Assembly (NCBI GenBank): GCA_949752745.1
Contig: OX457028.1
Location: 27,182,645 to 27,246,644 of the forward strand
From: Protula sp. h YS-2021
Lineage: Eukaryota; Annelida; Polychaeta; Sabellida; Serpulidae
Direction of reading: 5' to 3'
Length of the DNA stretch: 64,000 bases
Every line of letters begins with the position of its first letter. The stretch's first letter is position 1. Of this stretch, positions 1 to 13,300 are shown in pieces. A program made the position numbers and the translations under genes. The notes under the pieces were generated by a model that saw only the letters and a list, made by a program, of their open reading frames with translations, ran no database searches and was not told the DNA's origin.

Positions 1-579
1 AATGAGACGGTCTAAATTTATGAGACTGGTCAAAAGTGGCTTTCAAGGAACTTTTTAAAGGAATTTCGACCCTTACCCCTCCCCCCCCCCCCAAAAAAAA
101 AAGAAAATCAGATTGGCACCATGATAAATATCTGGGAACGTCTAGTAACATGACACAAATTCACAAATCATTCCCTTTTTTGTAATGAAAAATTGAAAAA
201 ATATTTCCTTTTCGTTTTTAAGGGTATTTAGGAATTCCTTGAAATAAAGGAGTTACTTGCCACAGAACTTTGCCTCTTGTTGAAGGTTGATGCCATATAT
301 ATATATATATATATAGGTCATATTTATTTAATTATACCGAAGTAAGGAATAAGGGAGCCCCTAAACTCAATTACATATTGTTACTTAGAAATAAAGGAAT
401 TTCATCCCATGGAAATCGTTGAATTTACTTACTGTTGCGACATAAAATAAGGCGTTCCTTAGATGTAAGGCTAACTGGGAATCCACCCTTCTGTTTCCAA
501 CTTCTTTCATACAATAGTGGAAGTAAAAAAAAAAGCAACGGATTTATTTACAAGAGAGAGAGAGAGAGAAAGAGAGAGA

Positions 580-653
<74 letters not shown>

Positions 654-1851
654 GGAGGGGGGGGGGGGGAGAGAGAGTGGTTAATTTCTCACTGAAATGT
701 ACCTGAGCTCTGTCACAGTGACTGTTGTGGTGTGGATTTGTTCTGTCTAATTTTGCTTGCCTGAAATTCAATAAATAAAGCAAAGCTGTTACTTGATTAT
801 TGTTTTATATACATGATCTTAAAATTAAGTAGCATGTTAATGTAAAAACCATTCGTCACCCCCCCCCCCCCCCCAGGAACTTAACCAATTTATGTTTTAA
901 AATAACCATGAAGTTATTTTTCACACATATTTTATTTTTAAGTTAAAAAGTTTGTTAATCTATGTTCAGTTTGATCCGCATAATGAAATCCTACCACATG
1001 TGATGAGGCATCTGGAACAAGGCCGGTGCTCTGTTACGGACATGTCCGTAACTTGGATCTACCGTACGGTTCATCGTTGACGCAATTACGTGCGTCATTA
1101 TCACCCGTTGATTCTCTCCTCAAATAATTCTTATCCTTTGCTAGCGTTTTGTTTGTTTGTCGTTGTTGTTGTTGTTTTTTTAATTTTATTTTGTCTGTAT
1201 TTAAGGAACAAATCCAAGCGTTTTGACAATTAAAATGTATCTAAAATCAGTTTGGACTGTTTTCAAATACTCGTAATAAAACTTCAGTATCGTTTGAAGT
1301 GCCCAGTATTGTTTTTGTTACCACATGAAGTAATATATTTTTGTGTCTAGTTACGGATCCGTCGTCTACTCTAGCGAACAATAAAATCTCCAAGCTATTT
1401 TCATGACAGTGGGGTAGTAGCATTGATCTTGATCAATACATGAAGTATATTACCAAATAAGCCACACAGATCGATCCCGGGCTATAAGGGCCTTTCAGTA
1501 TCTAATAGGATCACCGTGCGGTAAATGTTGTGATCTGGATTTTGCATGGCAACTACAAATAAGTACCTTTTCATGTCGCTTGTAACAATTTCAGATTTTC
1601 GCGCTGAATCATTTTGTGAATAACAAAATTTTAATCAAGCCAAGTGTATGCATAAATTTGAGACTCTCTCGGTTCTATTTTTTGCCTCCCGAAACGGATA
1701 TTTCCAATTCAGGCCAGATATTTTAAGCGATTTTTGCATAGGCATAAGCGACGTGCATTTCAATATTGTTTAGTTTTTTTTAAGAAGTGGAACGGCACCA
1801 CAGTGGAGCTTGAGGATTTTGAAATTCAGACGAAGTGACAAGTGGATTAAG
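1..1851. other. Non-coding flank upstream of the first gene
   Basis: No exon is recognisable here. The stretch is AT-rich with homopolymer runs (poly-C near 80 and 860) and a short (TA)n near 295. The 5' UTR and promoter of the gene starting at 1852 must lie within it, but I see no clear TATA box. Confidence 0.6.
553..680. repeat. (AG)n microsatellite ending in a poly-G run
   Basis: Nearly pure GA dinucleotide repeat of about 100 bp followed by a G-rich tail. The apparent reading frames across it (Arg-Glu on +, Ser-Leu on -) are artefacts of the repeat. Confidence 0.95.
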
Positions 1852-3274
1852 ATGTCAAGCACATTTATCAGTACAGACCGGATGGAGCCAAATTTTGCGA
1901 GAGTGCCCCCGCACGTTCCCACCTATCCGAATCCCCCAGCTTATTTCAGGTATGTAATAAGCCAATGTTTACTATCTAGTAATCAAAGACAGGCACAAGA
2001 TGCAATTTTTTTTGTTATTTTCATGGCAGGGAGGGGGGGGGGGTGACTGCCCTTTTAATGAAGATTTAACATTGCTGAAATATAAGCCGCAACTATCTTA
2101 AAAGTAAATCATAGTCAGTTGCATAAAATGTACTATAAATAGAGTTTAAATATATATTTTTAGACGGACAAAAGCGGAACATTATACAGCTCCAGAAGGA
2201 AAACAGGCATACCACGTACGTATGATGTTTGATTTTAACACATTTCAAAAATGTCATGCGTGATGGCGTGATATTTGTTTACGAAACCTGCATGTGAAGC
2301 GAAGGGGTGAGAGGGATGGTGCCTTTGTTATCTGCAAGTTAACAAAGCGGACACGGGACACCCACAGTCTGTTAGAATGACACTTTTTTGGCAATCATTT
2401 GCATTTGTCTTCCGTCGCTCCATTACGTTATTACAGTGATGTTAAATACATACTAAGTATTACTTTCAGCAGTCCATAGCGCGAGATGCGCGACACTGGA
2501 AGCGCGGGATACGACTGTGCAGACGCACGCGTAAAAACATCATGTTTCTTTTCAGTGCGCACTGGCAATCATCAAATAAATCACAGAACCGCTAAAAAAA
2601 GTGAAATAAATGATTTTTTTTCTGTAGGTCTGTTATCAATACGTGCTATGTAGTGATTCTCGGCTGTGATGTGGCTGAAAACAAACAGCTTTGTCAAGCG
2701 CACCATTTTCTGTATCGATAAATTGATATCTGGAATTTATTGAATTATTTTACTCATTGACCTTTATATAATACACCAGTTTTACATGCATCTCGTTCAT
2801 GGCTAAAATAAGTGCGGTAAATACATGCTTGAACTGAAATGTATTGGTAGTTTAGTGAGGAACGTATTCCGTTGTTTGCAGAAATGGGCAGATAAGTGGC
2901 ACGTGGAGCATCCTGGCTGGAAGGAGGAACACTACCGCATCGACCCCCGTACCCCGGTCATGCGCTGGAAGGAATTCCAGCCCGGCACCCTACGCCCAGA
3001 CTACAGGGCCAGCTGGGAGCACCCTGCATGGAGGCAGGAGTACCACCGCCAAGGCTTACCAGAGACCGAGGCCACGCGGGCACGGGGCATCAACAGAATC
3101 CACTGGGCTACCAGTGATAAAAATCTGTACCAGTTCTCCAATAACATGACATCGACACAGTATAAGAAGCCCGTGACGGGCATTTATGGACCTCTTCTAA
3201 GAGAAAGAGTGTATGGAGTGAACACACAGCACAATAGACATGGATTCATGCCAGCTCAAGACTATTATTTTTAG
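1852..3274 (+). CDS. Small three-exon gene; putative ciliary/axonemal microtubule inner protein
   Basis: Seen: exons 1852-1949, 2164-2215 and 2882-3274 join with consistent phases (2, then 0) and GT-AG borders to give 180 residues. ATG 1852 is the first ATG of the open exon. The protein is rich in Trp, Tyr, His, Arg and Pro, with two similar motifs, HPGWKEEHYR and HPAWRQEYHR. It ends with YGVNTQHNRHGF and a terminal YYF. It has no signal peptide or membrane segment. Known: short aromatic/basic proteins with W-x-Y and NRHG-type motifs are typical of proteins lining ciliary doublet microtubules (CFAP107, SPMIP/TEX proteins). Inference: a ciliary or sperm-tail microtubule inner protein. I cannot name the orthologue. 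The gene model is solid; the function is a guess. Confidence 0.75.
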
Positions 3275-3404
3275 AATAACATTAGAACTTGCATTTTAAG
3301 ACTTTTGTTATGCAAATGCAAGGCTTACTTTAATTTTATATGGACAAACTTACAATCGAAAAACCGCTGTGAAAACAAACAGATATTCACCCAAACAAGG
3401 TAAC

Positions 3405-3410
3405 AATAAA
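3405..3410 (+). promoter_or_regulatory. Polyadenylation signal AATAAA
   Basis: Canonical AATAAA 131 nt after the stop codon at 3274, in a suitable place to end the transcript of the small gene. Confidence 0.6.
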
Positions 3411-4203
3411 GAAGAAATCCAAATATTGGCCTAGGATCGGATTCCTTTTTTTTTTCAAATTTATAAAAAAAGAACTTCTATTTTTTACTGTATGTGTGTG
3501 TGGCGAAGGGGAGGGGGGCTGTTTCGCCGAATTCCAACAGAATCCACTTTTGAAGAAAATACATTAGTGTTTCCAGCGTATGTATTTTCATGTGTAAATA
3601 TGAAATAAAAACTTAATTAAATTATTTTTATTCATACCAGCAAAAATTAACGGCACATTTCAGTAAATAAATATTCACTACAACAAAGAACACCCAATGA
3701 AAACAACCATTGAAAAATGAATACAGACAGCTCGGTCACCGTCTTCATCTGGCATACATCACATGCACGTGGCTTATAAATTGTCATAATACGTCGGTTT
3801 CTGCATTTCCACCAGACCTAGACAGTGTACTGTCGCATGGCTTACGGATTGAAGGAACATAGAATTTTCAATTATTTTAACAATCTGTCCAGCTATTTTG
3901 TATATAAAGGCCAATTTCATTATCAAATGGTGAACCCATTTATAAAATGAATATTTTTCCAACCCACAAAATATTCATCACAAAGAGCTTTTACTTCACA
4001 GAGAAACTAAAATAATACAATCATTAATAACAAAGAAAGAAAAAGTAGGTGCAGTAACACAACTTCGCATCGTTTATCCAATACATTTTAGAACGTTTTT
4101 ACGTCATAATCTTATTAAACTTCGAGGAGCTGATCATTGACCTGAATCTTGTCGGTTTTCGGCGAAATGTAGAACACAGAATAGCACAGAAAGAAACTCG
4201 AAG
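3411..4203. other. Intergenic AT-rich spacer
   Basis: No coding exon or known repeat recognised. It leads directly into the satellite array. Confidence 0.5.
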
Positions 4204-6910
4204 GCGAAAACAACACATTCGCATACTTAATCCACAGTCCCGTAAGCGGACAGAAATCTATGCGCACTTAACCAACAGTCCTGTAGGCGGAAAGAAACCT
4301 ACGCGTACTTAACTCACAGTCCCGTAATCGGAAAGAAATCTACGCGTACTTAACCCACATTCCCGTAAGCGGACAGAAATCTACGCGCACTTAACAAACA
4401 GTCCCGCCAGCGGAAAAAAATCTACGCGTACTTGACCCACATTCCCGTCAGCGGACAGAAATCTACGCGCACTTAACCAACAGTCCCGCCAGCTGAAAAA
4501 AATCTACGCGTACTTAACCCATATTCCCGTAAGCGGACAGAAATCTACGCGTACTTAACCCACATTCCCGTAAGTGGACAGAAATCTACGCGCACTTAAC
4601 CAAAAGTCCCGCCAGCGGAAAAAAATCGACGCGTACTTAACCCACATTCCCGTAAGTGGACAGAAATCTACGCGCACTTAACCAACAGTCCCGCCAGCGG
4701 AAAAAAATCTACGCGTACTTAACCCACATTCCCGTAAGTGGACAGAAATCTACGCGCACTTAACCAACAGTCCCGCCAGCTGAAAAAAATCTACGCGTAC
4801 TTAACCCATATTCCCGTAAGCGGACAGAAATCTACGCGTACTTAACCCACATTCCCGTAAGCGGACAGAAATCTACGCGCACTTAACAAACAGTCCCGCC
4901 AGCGGAAAAAAATCTACGCGTACTTAACCCACATTCCCGTAAGTGGACAGAAATCTACGCGCACTTAACCAACAGTCCTGTAGGCGGAAAGAAACCTACG
5001 CGTACTTAACTCACAGTCCCGTAATCGGAAAGAAATCTACGCGCACTTAACCCACATTCCCGTAAGCGGACAGAAATCTACGCGCACTTAACAAACAGTC
5101 CCGCCAGCGGAAAAAAATCTACGCGTACTTAACCCACATTCCCGTCAGCGGACAGAAATCTACGCGCACTTAACCAACAGTCCCGCCAGCTGAAAAAAAT
5201 CTACGCGTACTTAACCCATATTCCCGTAAGCGGACAGAAATCTACGCGTACTTAACCCACATTCCCGTAAGTGGACAGAAATCTACGCGCACTTAACCAA
5301 AAGTCCCGCCAGCGGAAAAAAATCGACGCGTACTTAACCCACATTCCCGTAAGTGGACAGAAATCTACGCGCACTTAACCAACAGTCCCGCCAGCGGAAA
5401 AAAATCTACGCGTACTTAACCCACATTCCCGTAAGTGGACAGAAATCTACGCGCACTTAACCAACAGTCCCGCCAGCTGAAAAAAATCTACGCGTACTTA
5501 ACCCATATTCCCGTAAGCGGACAGAAATCTACGCGTACTTAACCCACATTCCCGTAAGCGGACAGAAATCTACGCGCACTTAACAAACAGTCCCGCCAGC
5601 GGAAAAAAATCTACGCGTACTTAACCCACATTCCCGTAAGTGGACAGAAATCTACGCGCACTTAACCAACAGTCCTGTAGGCGGAAAGAAACCTACGCGT
5701 ACTTAACTCACAGTCCCGTAATCGGAAAGAAATCTACGCGCACTTAACCCACATTCCCGTAAGCGGACAGAAATCTACGCGCACTTAACAAACAGTCCCG
5801 CCAGCGGAAAAAAATCTACGCGTACTTAACCCACATTCCCGTCAGCGGACAGAAATCTACGCGCACTTAACCAACAGTCCCGCCAGCTGAAAAAAATCTA
5901 CGCGTACTTAACCCATATTCCCGTAAGCGGACAGAAATCTACGCGTACTTAACCCACATTCCCGTAAGTGGACAGAAATCTACGCGCACTTAACCAAAAG
6001 TCCCGCCAGCGGAAAAAAATCGACGCGTACTTAACCCACATTCCCGTAAGTGGACAGAAATCTACGCGCACTTAACCAACAGTCCCGCCAGCGGAAAAAA
6101 ATCTACGCGTACTTAACCCACATTCCCGTAAGTGGACAGAAATCTACGCGCACTTAACCAACAGTCCCGCCAGCTGAAAAAAATCTACGCGTACTTAACC
6201 CATATTCCCGTAAGCGGACAGAAATCTACGCGTACTTAACCCACATTCCCGTAAGCGGACAGAAATCTACGCGCACTTAACAAACAGTCCCGCCAGCGGA
6301 AAAAAATCTACGCGTACTTAACCCACATTCCCGTAAGTGGACAGAAATCTACGCGCACTTAACCAACAGTCCTGTAGGCGGAAAGAAACCTACGCGTACT
6401 TAACTCACAGTCCCGTAATCGGAAAGAAATCTACGCGCACTTAACCCACATTCCCGTAAGCGGACAGAAATCTACGCGCACTTAACAAACAGTCCCGCCA
6501 GCGGAAAAAAATCTACGCGTACTTAACCCACATTCCCGTCAGCGGACAGAAATCTACGCGCACTTAACCAACAGTCCCGCCAGCTGAAAAAAATCTACGC
6601 GTACTTAACCCATATTCCCGTAAGCGGACAGAAATCTACGCGTACTTAACCCACATTCCCGTAAGTGGACAGAAATCTACGCGCACTTAACCAAAAGTCC
6701 CGCCAGCGGAAAAAAATCGACGCGTACTTAACCCACATTCCCGTAAGTGGACAGAAATCTACGCGCACTTAACCAACAGTCCCGCCAGCGGAAAAAAATC
6801 TACGCGTACTTAACCCACATTCCCGTAAGTGGACAGAAATCTACGCGCACTTAACCAACAGTCCTGTAGGCGGAAAGAAACCTACGCGTACTTAACCCAC
6901 AGTCCTGTAA
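4204..6910. repeat. Satellite array: 41-bp monomer, 697-bp higher-order unit
   Basis: About 65 tandem copies of a 41-bp monomer built around the core AAATCTACGCGYACTTAACC, followed by variants of CCCGCCAGCGG or CCCGTAAGTGG. A diagnostic monomer variant (ACCAACAGTCCTGTAGG) starts at 4271, 4968, 5665 and 6362, which is exactly 697 bp (17 x 41) each time, then at 6854 after a shortened last unit. The 697-bp copies look almost identical by eye, which suggests recent amplification. No unique spacers separate the monomers, so this is not a CRISPR-like array. It lies between the small gene and the 3' end of the MIEF-like gene. Confidence 0.95.
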
Positions 6911-7339
6911 TTAATTATTTTTTTAATTATTTAACCTGACACAAAAACTAAAAATAAATACTTTCGCAGGAAAACTGCACGTTCTGATACCAACCAACAT
7001 ATTTCGAATCAATTCATTTCCATATATGACATACCTAGCAACACCACAGACAAGCTGTTATAATAGCGATAAAGCACGTCCTCTCCTGCTTATTTATGAA
7101 TTCTCAAAAGTACTCCACTGGATTACCCCCAGTCCTCCAGCTAAGGCTATGGTCTCATGAATCTTGCGAGGAAGGCACTCTAATCGAAGAACTGCCACAG
7201 AACAGTATAAATGACGTCACAGTACGCTTATTTGATTAAATGCTATGCTGGGATAATATTAGGATAATATTAACAAACTGCGGATTCCTTGCGCTAACCT
7301 TACGCAACGTTTTCTCTCCTTTTTCCAAACCCCTCTCGT
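6911..7339. other. 3' flank of the MIEF-like gene
   Basis: AT-rich sequence directly downstream (on -) of the MIEF-like stop codon. It presumably contains the 3' UTR. I found no clear AATAAA on the minus strand. Confidence 0.4.
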
Positions 7340-9232
7340 CTAGTATTTTGCCTTATTCTTCTTCAGCAATGTCTCCAAAGCACTCTTACTGATTTTCTTC
7401 TGCAAGAAAAATTTAGTGTTGTCAAGAGCACTGGGCTGTAATTCGTCAAACAAATTCAGCTCCCGGACGAAGTAATGTGGCAAGCTTCTGTGCACCAAAT
7501 GCTCTTCAAACCGCTTGAGGAAATCAATGAACCTCTCCTGTAGCTGTCCGTCCGCCCACTCCTCGAGGAACGTGTCGTCGATCATGTGCAGGAGTATCGT
7601 CTTGAAGGTGTACGAGCGGAACATCCCGAATTGCGACGGATGATTCTCCCGAATGGCTTTCATGATTTTTAATACTTTCCTGTGGCAATGGCTTGCTGGT
7701 AAACTTCTAATAACAGCCCGTTCTTCACCAGAAAAAGACCACCGCCAGTAGTTCTCATATTCCTTGTTGTCCTTTCTCAGGTACTCCGGGTGCGGTTTAG
7801 CCACGATCTGTTGGCTACCAATCACAACCACGGGTACAAAATCGATATACAGGTGATCCCTTTCATACTCGACTTTCAGCGTGACGGCTGGACCATGCAT
7901 AGCGGGTCCGCTGATTTCATAGCGCCCAATGCCATTTATGGCCTTATGGATTTCGCCTTGGAAATAGCTGCGTATCTTCTGTGGGTTCATGCAGAAATCG
8001 CCGTCTACAGTAGATGATCTGAACTTGCTGTACTCCGGGTAGTTGTCGGAAAGCTTAAGCAGGACATAATCAGGCACGCTCTCGGCATCTTCGATCTCCA
8101 GGGCGTCCGTGTCCAGATTCAGGTGGATCTCCACGTCGAACTCATCCGGACGGATCACTTTGAGGCCCTCAGTAGAAGATCCGGCGTCAACCAAGCGACC
8201 GACCTGTGTTTTACATCAAAACTGGCCTATGAGATTTACGATGGACTATTTAAGTGAGCTATATATATCTGTAAATATTTAAAATGAATATATTAATTAA
8301 TTAAATAAAATAAATATCTTTAATTAATTATAAACGAATAAACAGATATTTTTTAAATGAAATAACGTTAAACACCACGCCACACGAAATAACTCTTTAT
8401 CCCTGTCAGCTACCACAAATTTTGTAGCTGAGAGGTAGAGCTTACACATCATAAGGCCTCTGCAAGCAGGTGCTACCCTTAAGCGCATACAAGCTCTTCT
8501 CTAACTCACAAGACACAAGCTATTACCCGCAATTTGGAATTGCTTTGAAGATAATACAGCACTTGGTCTTTGACATAATCGACAACATTCTGCGCTCGGG
8601 CCATGGCATGGTGAGGAATGCTAGCATAGCTCTCGTAGTATTCCTCTAGCGCGTGCTGTAAGCTCTGTTCGGGCGCGTCCTCTAGGTCAGGGCTGGGCAG
8701 GCGGTGCTTGGCCACGTCTTCCACGTCCCTCACTGTCGTGACAAAATGAGAAGTACTATGTGGGAAGCACACATTGATATCTGAGCCAGTACACTCCCTG
8801 GTAACTAAAACTATCCTAGTCACAATAAAAAAATGCTTAGAATTAACTCATTCTATTTCAATTTGCTTATTTAAGAACCGTGCTGAAAGCAGCTTTTTCT
8901 TTTTTCAATATCACAATACATTATGTTGTTCCTTTTTCAAGACAACTGTACAACTATAAATCATGTTACAAATCACTTGACAAATGGCAAAAAAATGCAC
9001 AAAGCACACCTTTCTTCTGAAGTGTCCACGGATTAGGATCACCAAAGCCACAAGCCCCTTCCTCCTTTGAATCAGCGTAGCTCAACTTCTCCTGCAATGC
9101 CTTTTCTTCTTGATACTCATCATACAGCTTCTTTCCAATGTAAATCCCTCCCACTATTGCCGCACCGATGCCTACGGCAGCGCCTAACGCACCCCAGCCG
9201 GAACTCTCCGAATCTTTTCGACGCCCAGACAT
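7340..9232 (-). CDS. MIEF: Mitochondrial elongation factor (MID49/MID51)-like protein with a cGAS/Mab-21 nucleotidyltransferase fold
   Basis: Seen: exons 9232-9010, 8732-8527 and 8203-7340 join in phase (1, 0) to give 430 residues. Residues about 13-32 are a Gly/Ala/Ile-rich membrane segment after a short polar N-terminus. Then come a helical segment (YYESYASIP), the nucleotidyltransferase motif GSSTEGLKVIRPDEFDVEI (151-169), the block VPDYVLLKLSDNYPEY, the block VEYERDHLYIDFVPVVVIG (third acid D264), VAKPH, a Mab-21-type Trp/Cys/Lys helical region, and a C-terminus containing LNLFDEL. Known: human MID49 and MID51 (454 and 463 residues) are N-terminally anchored in the mitochondrial outer membrane and recruit DRP1 for fission; they share these blocks, including YERD...IDF.P and the NPEY loop that binds DRP1. 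Odd: E164, D166 and D264 form an intact catalytic set, absent from human MID51. Alternative: an anchored cGAS-like receptor. Confidence 0.87.
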
Positions 9233-10354
9233 GCTTTCGTTGCTTTGATCTTTCTTTTTTTTTTTACCTCAACTGCAAAATATAAAATAAAGAGTGTGAA
9301 CTAACAGTAAAGGCAACAGCTTCACCTTCCTGATTGCCACTGAAAAACGAATATACAAGAACCATCTTCATACGCCGCCGCCACAATGAAAAGAAAAGGT
9401 AAATGGGGCAGGTAAAACGCAAGTTCCACCCACTTTAAGTATTTTGTAGACAAAAATTAATTGGTCAACCCCTATTTTAGTCATTATTTTCAGTCGTCAG
9501 CTTGTTTTGCCTCAAAGAAACGTATGAAAAGAGCCAGAATACCGGAAGTTATAACAAACGTCCGTGGTAAATTAATTGTGGTCCGTGGCCTGATATGGGG
9601 TATGGTGTAAGTATGGTGTAGTTTTATAAAAGTTACATTTTTGCAACAATAATCGTCTAAATCACCTCAAAGCATCGTAATACAACCAAATAATGTGCAT
9701 AAATCGTTTAAACTTTCAGCTTGTCACTAAAATTGTATTATTTTCCTTTCAACTTATTGGATACCCCCCCCCCCACCCTCCTGCTGTGTATGTGCCCGCC
9801 TAAATTTACATGACGTATCACTGCGACAAAACTACAAGTGCATAAAATACATTTTTTAATGGCACAATTAACGAAAAATTGAATTTAACTTGAAAAAAAA
9901 GTGACATGGCTGGTGACACCACGCAACGTCGACTGACATCTGAAAGACCTCCGGAGATTACTGCGGCATGAAAATATGCTTATGTACACGTCTTATCTGC
10001 CTTGTTATTTGTGGTATTGTACGTGGCCAACTATCACGGAAAACCATAATATCGCTCATTAAAAGAAAAATAATCGTGAAACTCAGCAATTACCAATGAC
10101 TTATTTATTGGTATTTTAAATATTATGGTCTAATATGTACATCGTATGAAAAACAGCAGGGCGCATGTACACTGAAAAATGTTTGTGGTAGTTTCTTCGC
10201 AGTTGAGTGGGTATGTTCTTTTTGGGTGATCGCACACTCAAAACAAACAAAGTTCAGTCATGCGCAGTCGATGTATGTCAGTTCAAATAGAGTTTATATT
10301 TTGGAGAACAATCAGTCGAAAAGATCGTGGTAAGATAGTGATTACAATCAGAAA
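9233..10354. other. Shared upstream region between divergent genes
   Basis: About 1.1 kb separates the MIEF-like start codon (-) from the start of the small + gene at 10355. It is AT-rich with no recognised exon or transposon. Promoters for both directions should lie here. On the minus strand a possible 3' splice site (TTTTGCAG) lies about 45 nt before the MIEF-like ATG, so the MIEF-like 5' UTR may be split. Confidence 0.4.
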
Positions 10355-13300
10355 ATGGCGACGAATGCCCTGACGGTGAATGTCTTAGATGCTTTGTGTG
10401 AAACTGGAAAATATGAAGATAAGTAAGTACAAAAAAGCGCGCTCTTGTGATCAATATGCAGACTGTGGCGTAAGTGAAAGATTTTGTTAATTTTTTCTTC
10501 GCTGTAGGGTTCCGCCATGTTTGTTTACATGTTGTGCGTCAAGGCCATTTAGCTGATCACACTCAATACTGGGTGCTTATTATTCGGTACGATGAACGTC
10601 AGCTGACATTCAGCTGACACTTTCAGGCATTTTATTGGTTTTCCTGACATTACCGCGGTACACTTTTTTGTCAGGAAAATTGTCTTCCCGTAACGCCGCT
10701 GATGTCAGATGACAAAATGGCGGCCTCCGGGAGTGAAAACTGAACTTGTAGTTTTTAAATAATTTGATCAATGTAAGCAGGCAATATGAAGTAAAAAGAT
10801 AAAGAAACTAATTTCATGCACAAACAAATCTGTTTTAGTAATAAGTTTGTAGAAAAGAACTCTGAAATGGCACAAACACGACTTTTGTAATCAGCCGATG
10901 AGAACCAGGACAAGTGGCCCGGGTGTAAACAAACATGGACGACAAATGAATCACAAAAAGTTAAAAAGTTATTGCAGTTATAAGCTACTTCATACAAGTA
11001 AACATCACAGACATAAAACAATGGAGATATTCATGCAGTTATCTGCAAAAAAGTGATATTTTCCAGTGATAGTTTCATAGATATAGCGAGTTTTCAACGC
11101 CCGCCATTTTCATTTTCCTGACTGTCCGCACGCTTATTATTGGAGGCTCAGCTGACAGTTTTCAGGGGATTACGGACATTACTCTCAGCTTTTTTCCTGA
11201 CGCCCAATAATAAGCACCCTCAGGCACAATCAAAACATTGAAACCGGATGCACATGGTAAGCACATGTTTTGGCCTGATCGTGACAACAATCAAACAAAG
11301 AAAACACCAGATCGTGATTGCGATCGATCGCCATCACCAAAAAGAACACGCCCTTTGTTTTCGTTCTCCAGTCATACAATTTTAGTAGATTTGTATTTGT
11401 CAGTGCCGATGGAAATCAATTATTGACCTGATAGCATTGGAATAAACATCTGATTTATGAGGAGATTCATTTGTATCCGACACAACAGAGAGAACTTGTA
11501 TCTGGGTTGGCTGCTCGACAATAATGAAAAGCATTTAGGAATCGTTTCAAATATGAGGTTTCTGCGTGATAAACTTTGTGTTTGAATTAAACACCACGTT
11601 AGTTTATATCCTTAGATCAGAGCAAATAGCTAGATATAGCATTGTATAGTGTTGTGCAGTTTATCATCACATAATAAAGTGCTGTCATGAAGTTGTTAAA
11701 TGTGAAGACATTTCAAAGTACCGTGTTAAAATACAATCAGCCACACGGTCAGAAATCACCATTGTCTAGTTAACACATTTGCAAATCTAAAGCGGCTTGA
11801 GCGAAAACAATTTTCAGACGAACCAGAATTTACTGTAATTGTATTTGAGTAGGGTGATAATGAGAGTTCTACTGCATTTTGTGACGTCATACTGTCTGGA
11901 AGTGACGTCATCATGTCTGGAAGTGACGTCATACTGTCTGGACCGGAAGTGACGTCATGTCTGGAAGTGACGTCATCATGTCTGGACCTGAAGTGACGTC
12001 ATAGTGTCTGTTTGTTTCTATCTGCTTCAGTTTTTGGATGGAGCGCGCGCGCGTGTTGGGATGACGTCATGATGAAGGGTAAACGTCACAGCAGAGTGTG
12101 CGTAAACGAAACGTCATTTTGTTTTCGTAATTTGAAATAACGGACTTCCGTTGAAGTGTGGAACTTATATTTGTAACATGTCGCCATTTTAACTGTGTAA
12201 AAAGTGAAAAAGTGGGATAACTTTCGTTATAGTTGACCGATTTACATGAAAATTTCACTGTTTGATTCAGTTTTATATCTAGTTTTGTTATAAAGTGGTC
12301 ACAGGCTATTAACACCGGTGGCTATATGCATTTTTGTAACATGCCGCCATTTTAACTTTGTAAAAAGGGAAAAATTGAGATAACTTCCGTTATACTTGGT
12401 CGATTTACATGAAAATTTCACTGTTTGATTCAGTTTTATGTAAATTTTTAACATTAAGTAGTCACAGGCTATTTACACCGGTGGCTGTATGCATTTTTGT
12501 AACATGCCGCCATTTTAACTTTGTAAAAAGTGAAAAATTGGCATAACTTCCGTTATACTTGGTCGATTTATATGAAAATTTCACTATTTGATTCAGTTTT
12601 ATATCTAGTTTTAACATTAAGTGGTTATAGGCTATTTACGCAGCTGGCTGTATGCATTTTTGTAACATGTCGCCATTTTAACTTTGTAAAAAGTGAAAAT
12701 TTGGGATAACTTTCGCTATGCTTGGTCGATTTACATGAAAATTTCACTATTTGATTCAGTTTTATGTAACGTTTAAACATTAAGTGGTTATAGGCTATTT
12801 ACACCGATGGCTGTATGCATAATGTGACATGCCGCCATTTTAACTTTGTAAAAAGTGAAAAAATGAGATAACTTTCGCTATATTTGGTCGATTTGCATGA
12901 AACTTTCACTGTTTGGTTCAGTTTTTTATCTAGTTTTTGTTATAATGTAGTCATGGGCTATTTGCGCAGCTGGCTGTATGCATAATTTGACATTCGCCAT
13001 TTTAACTTTTTAAAAAGTGGAAAAGTGTAATAACTTTCGTTATGGTTAACCGATTTGAATGAAAATTTCACCATTGAATTCGGTTTGACGTCTTAGTTTA
13101 CAGTAGTTTGCATAGGTGGGTTGTTGGAATGGCGCACGCCCACCGTTCAAACATGTGTTTGAATTATTTTTTAGGAACATATTACGTCAAACTATTGTTC
13201 AACAAGTTGCTTAACAATTGTACAACAATTGTTCAACAAGCTGATGTTCAACATGTTCAACATGTTGTTGAACATGTTCAACATGTTGTTGAACATGTTC

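Noticed and set aside
435..783. Arg-Glu and Ser-Leu frames
   Set aside because: Translation of the (AG)n microsatellite.
4204..6910. CRISPR-like regular repeats
   Set aside because: Contiguous 41-bp monomers without unique spacers, in a eukaryotic genome; this is satellite DNA.
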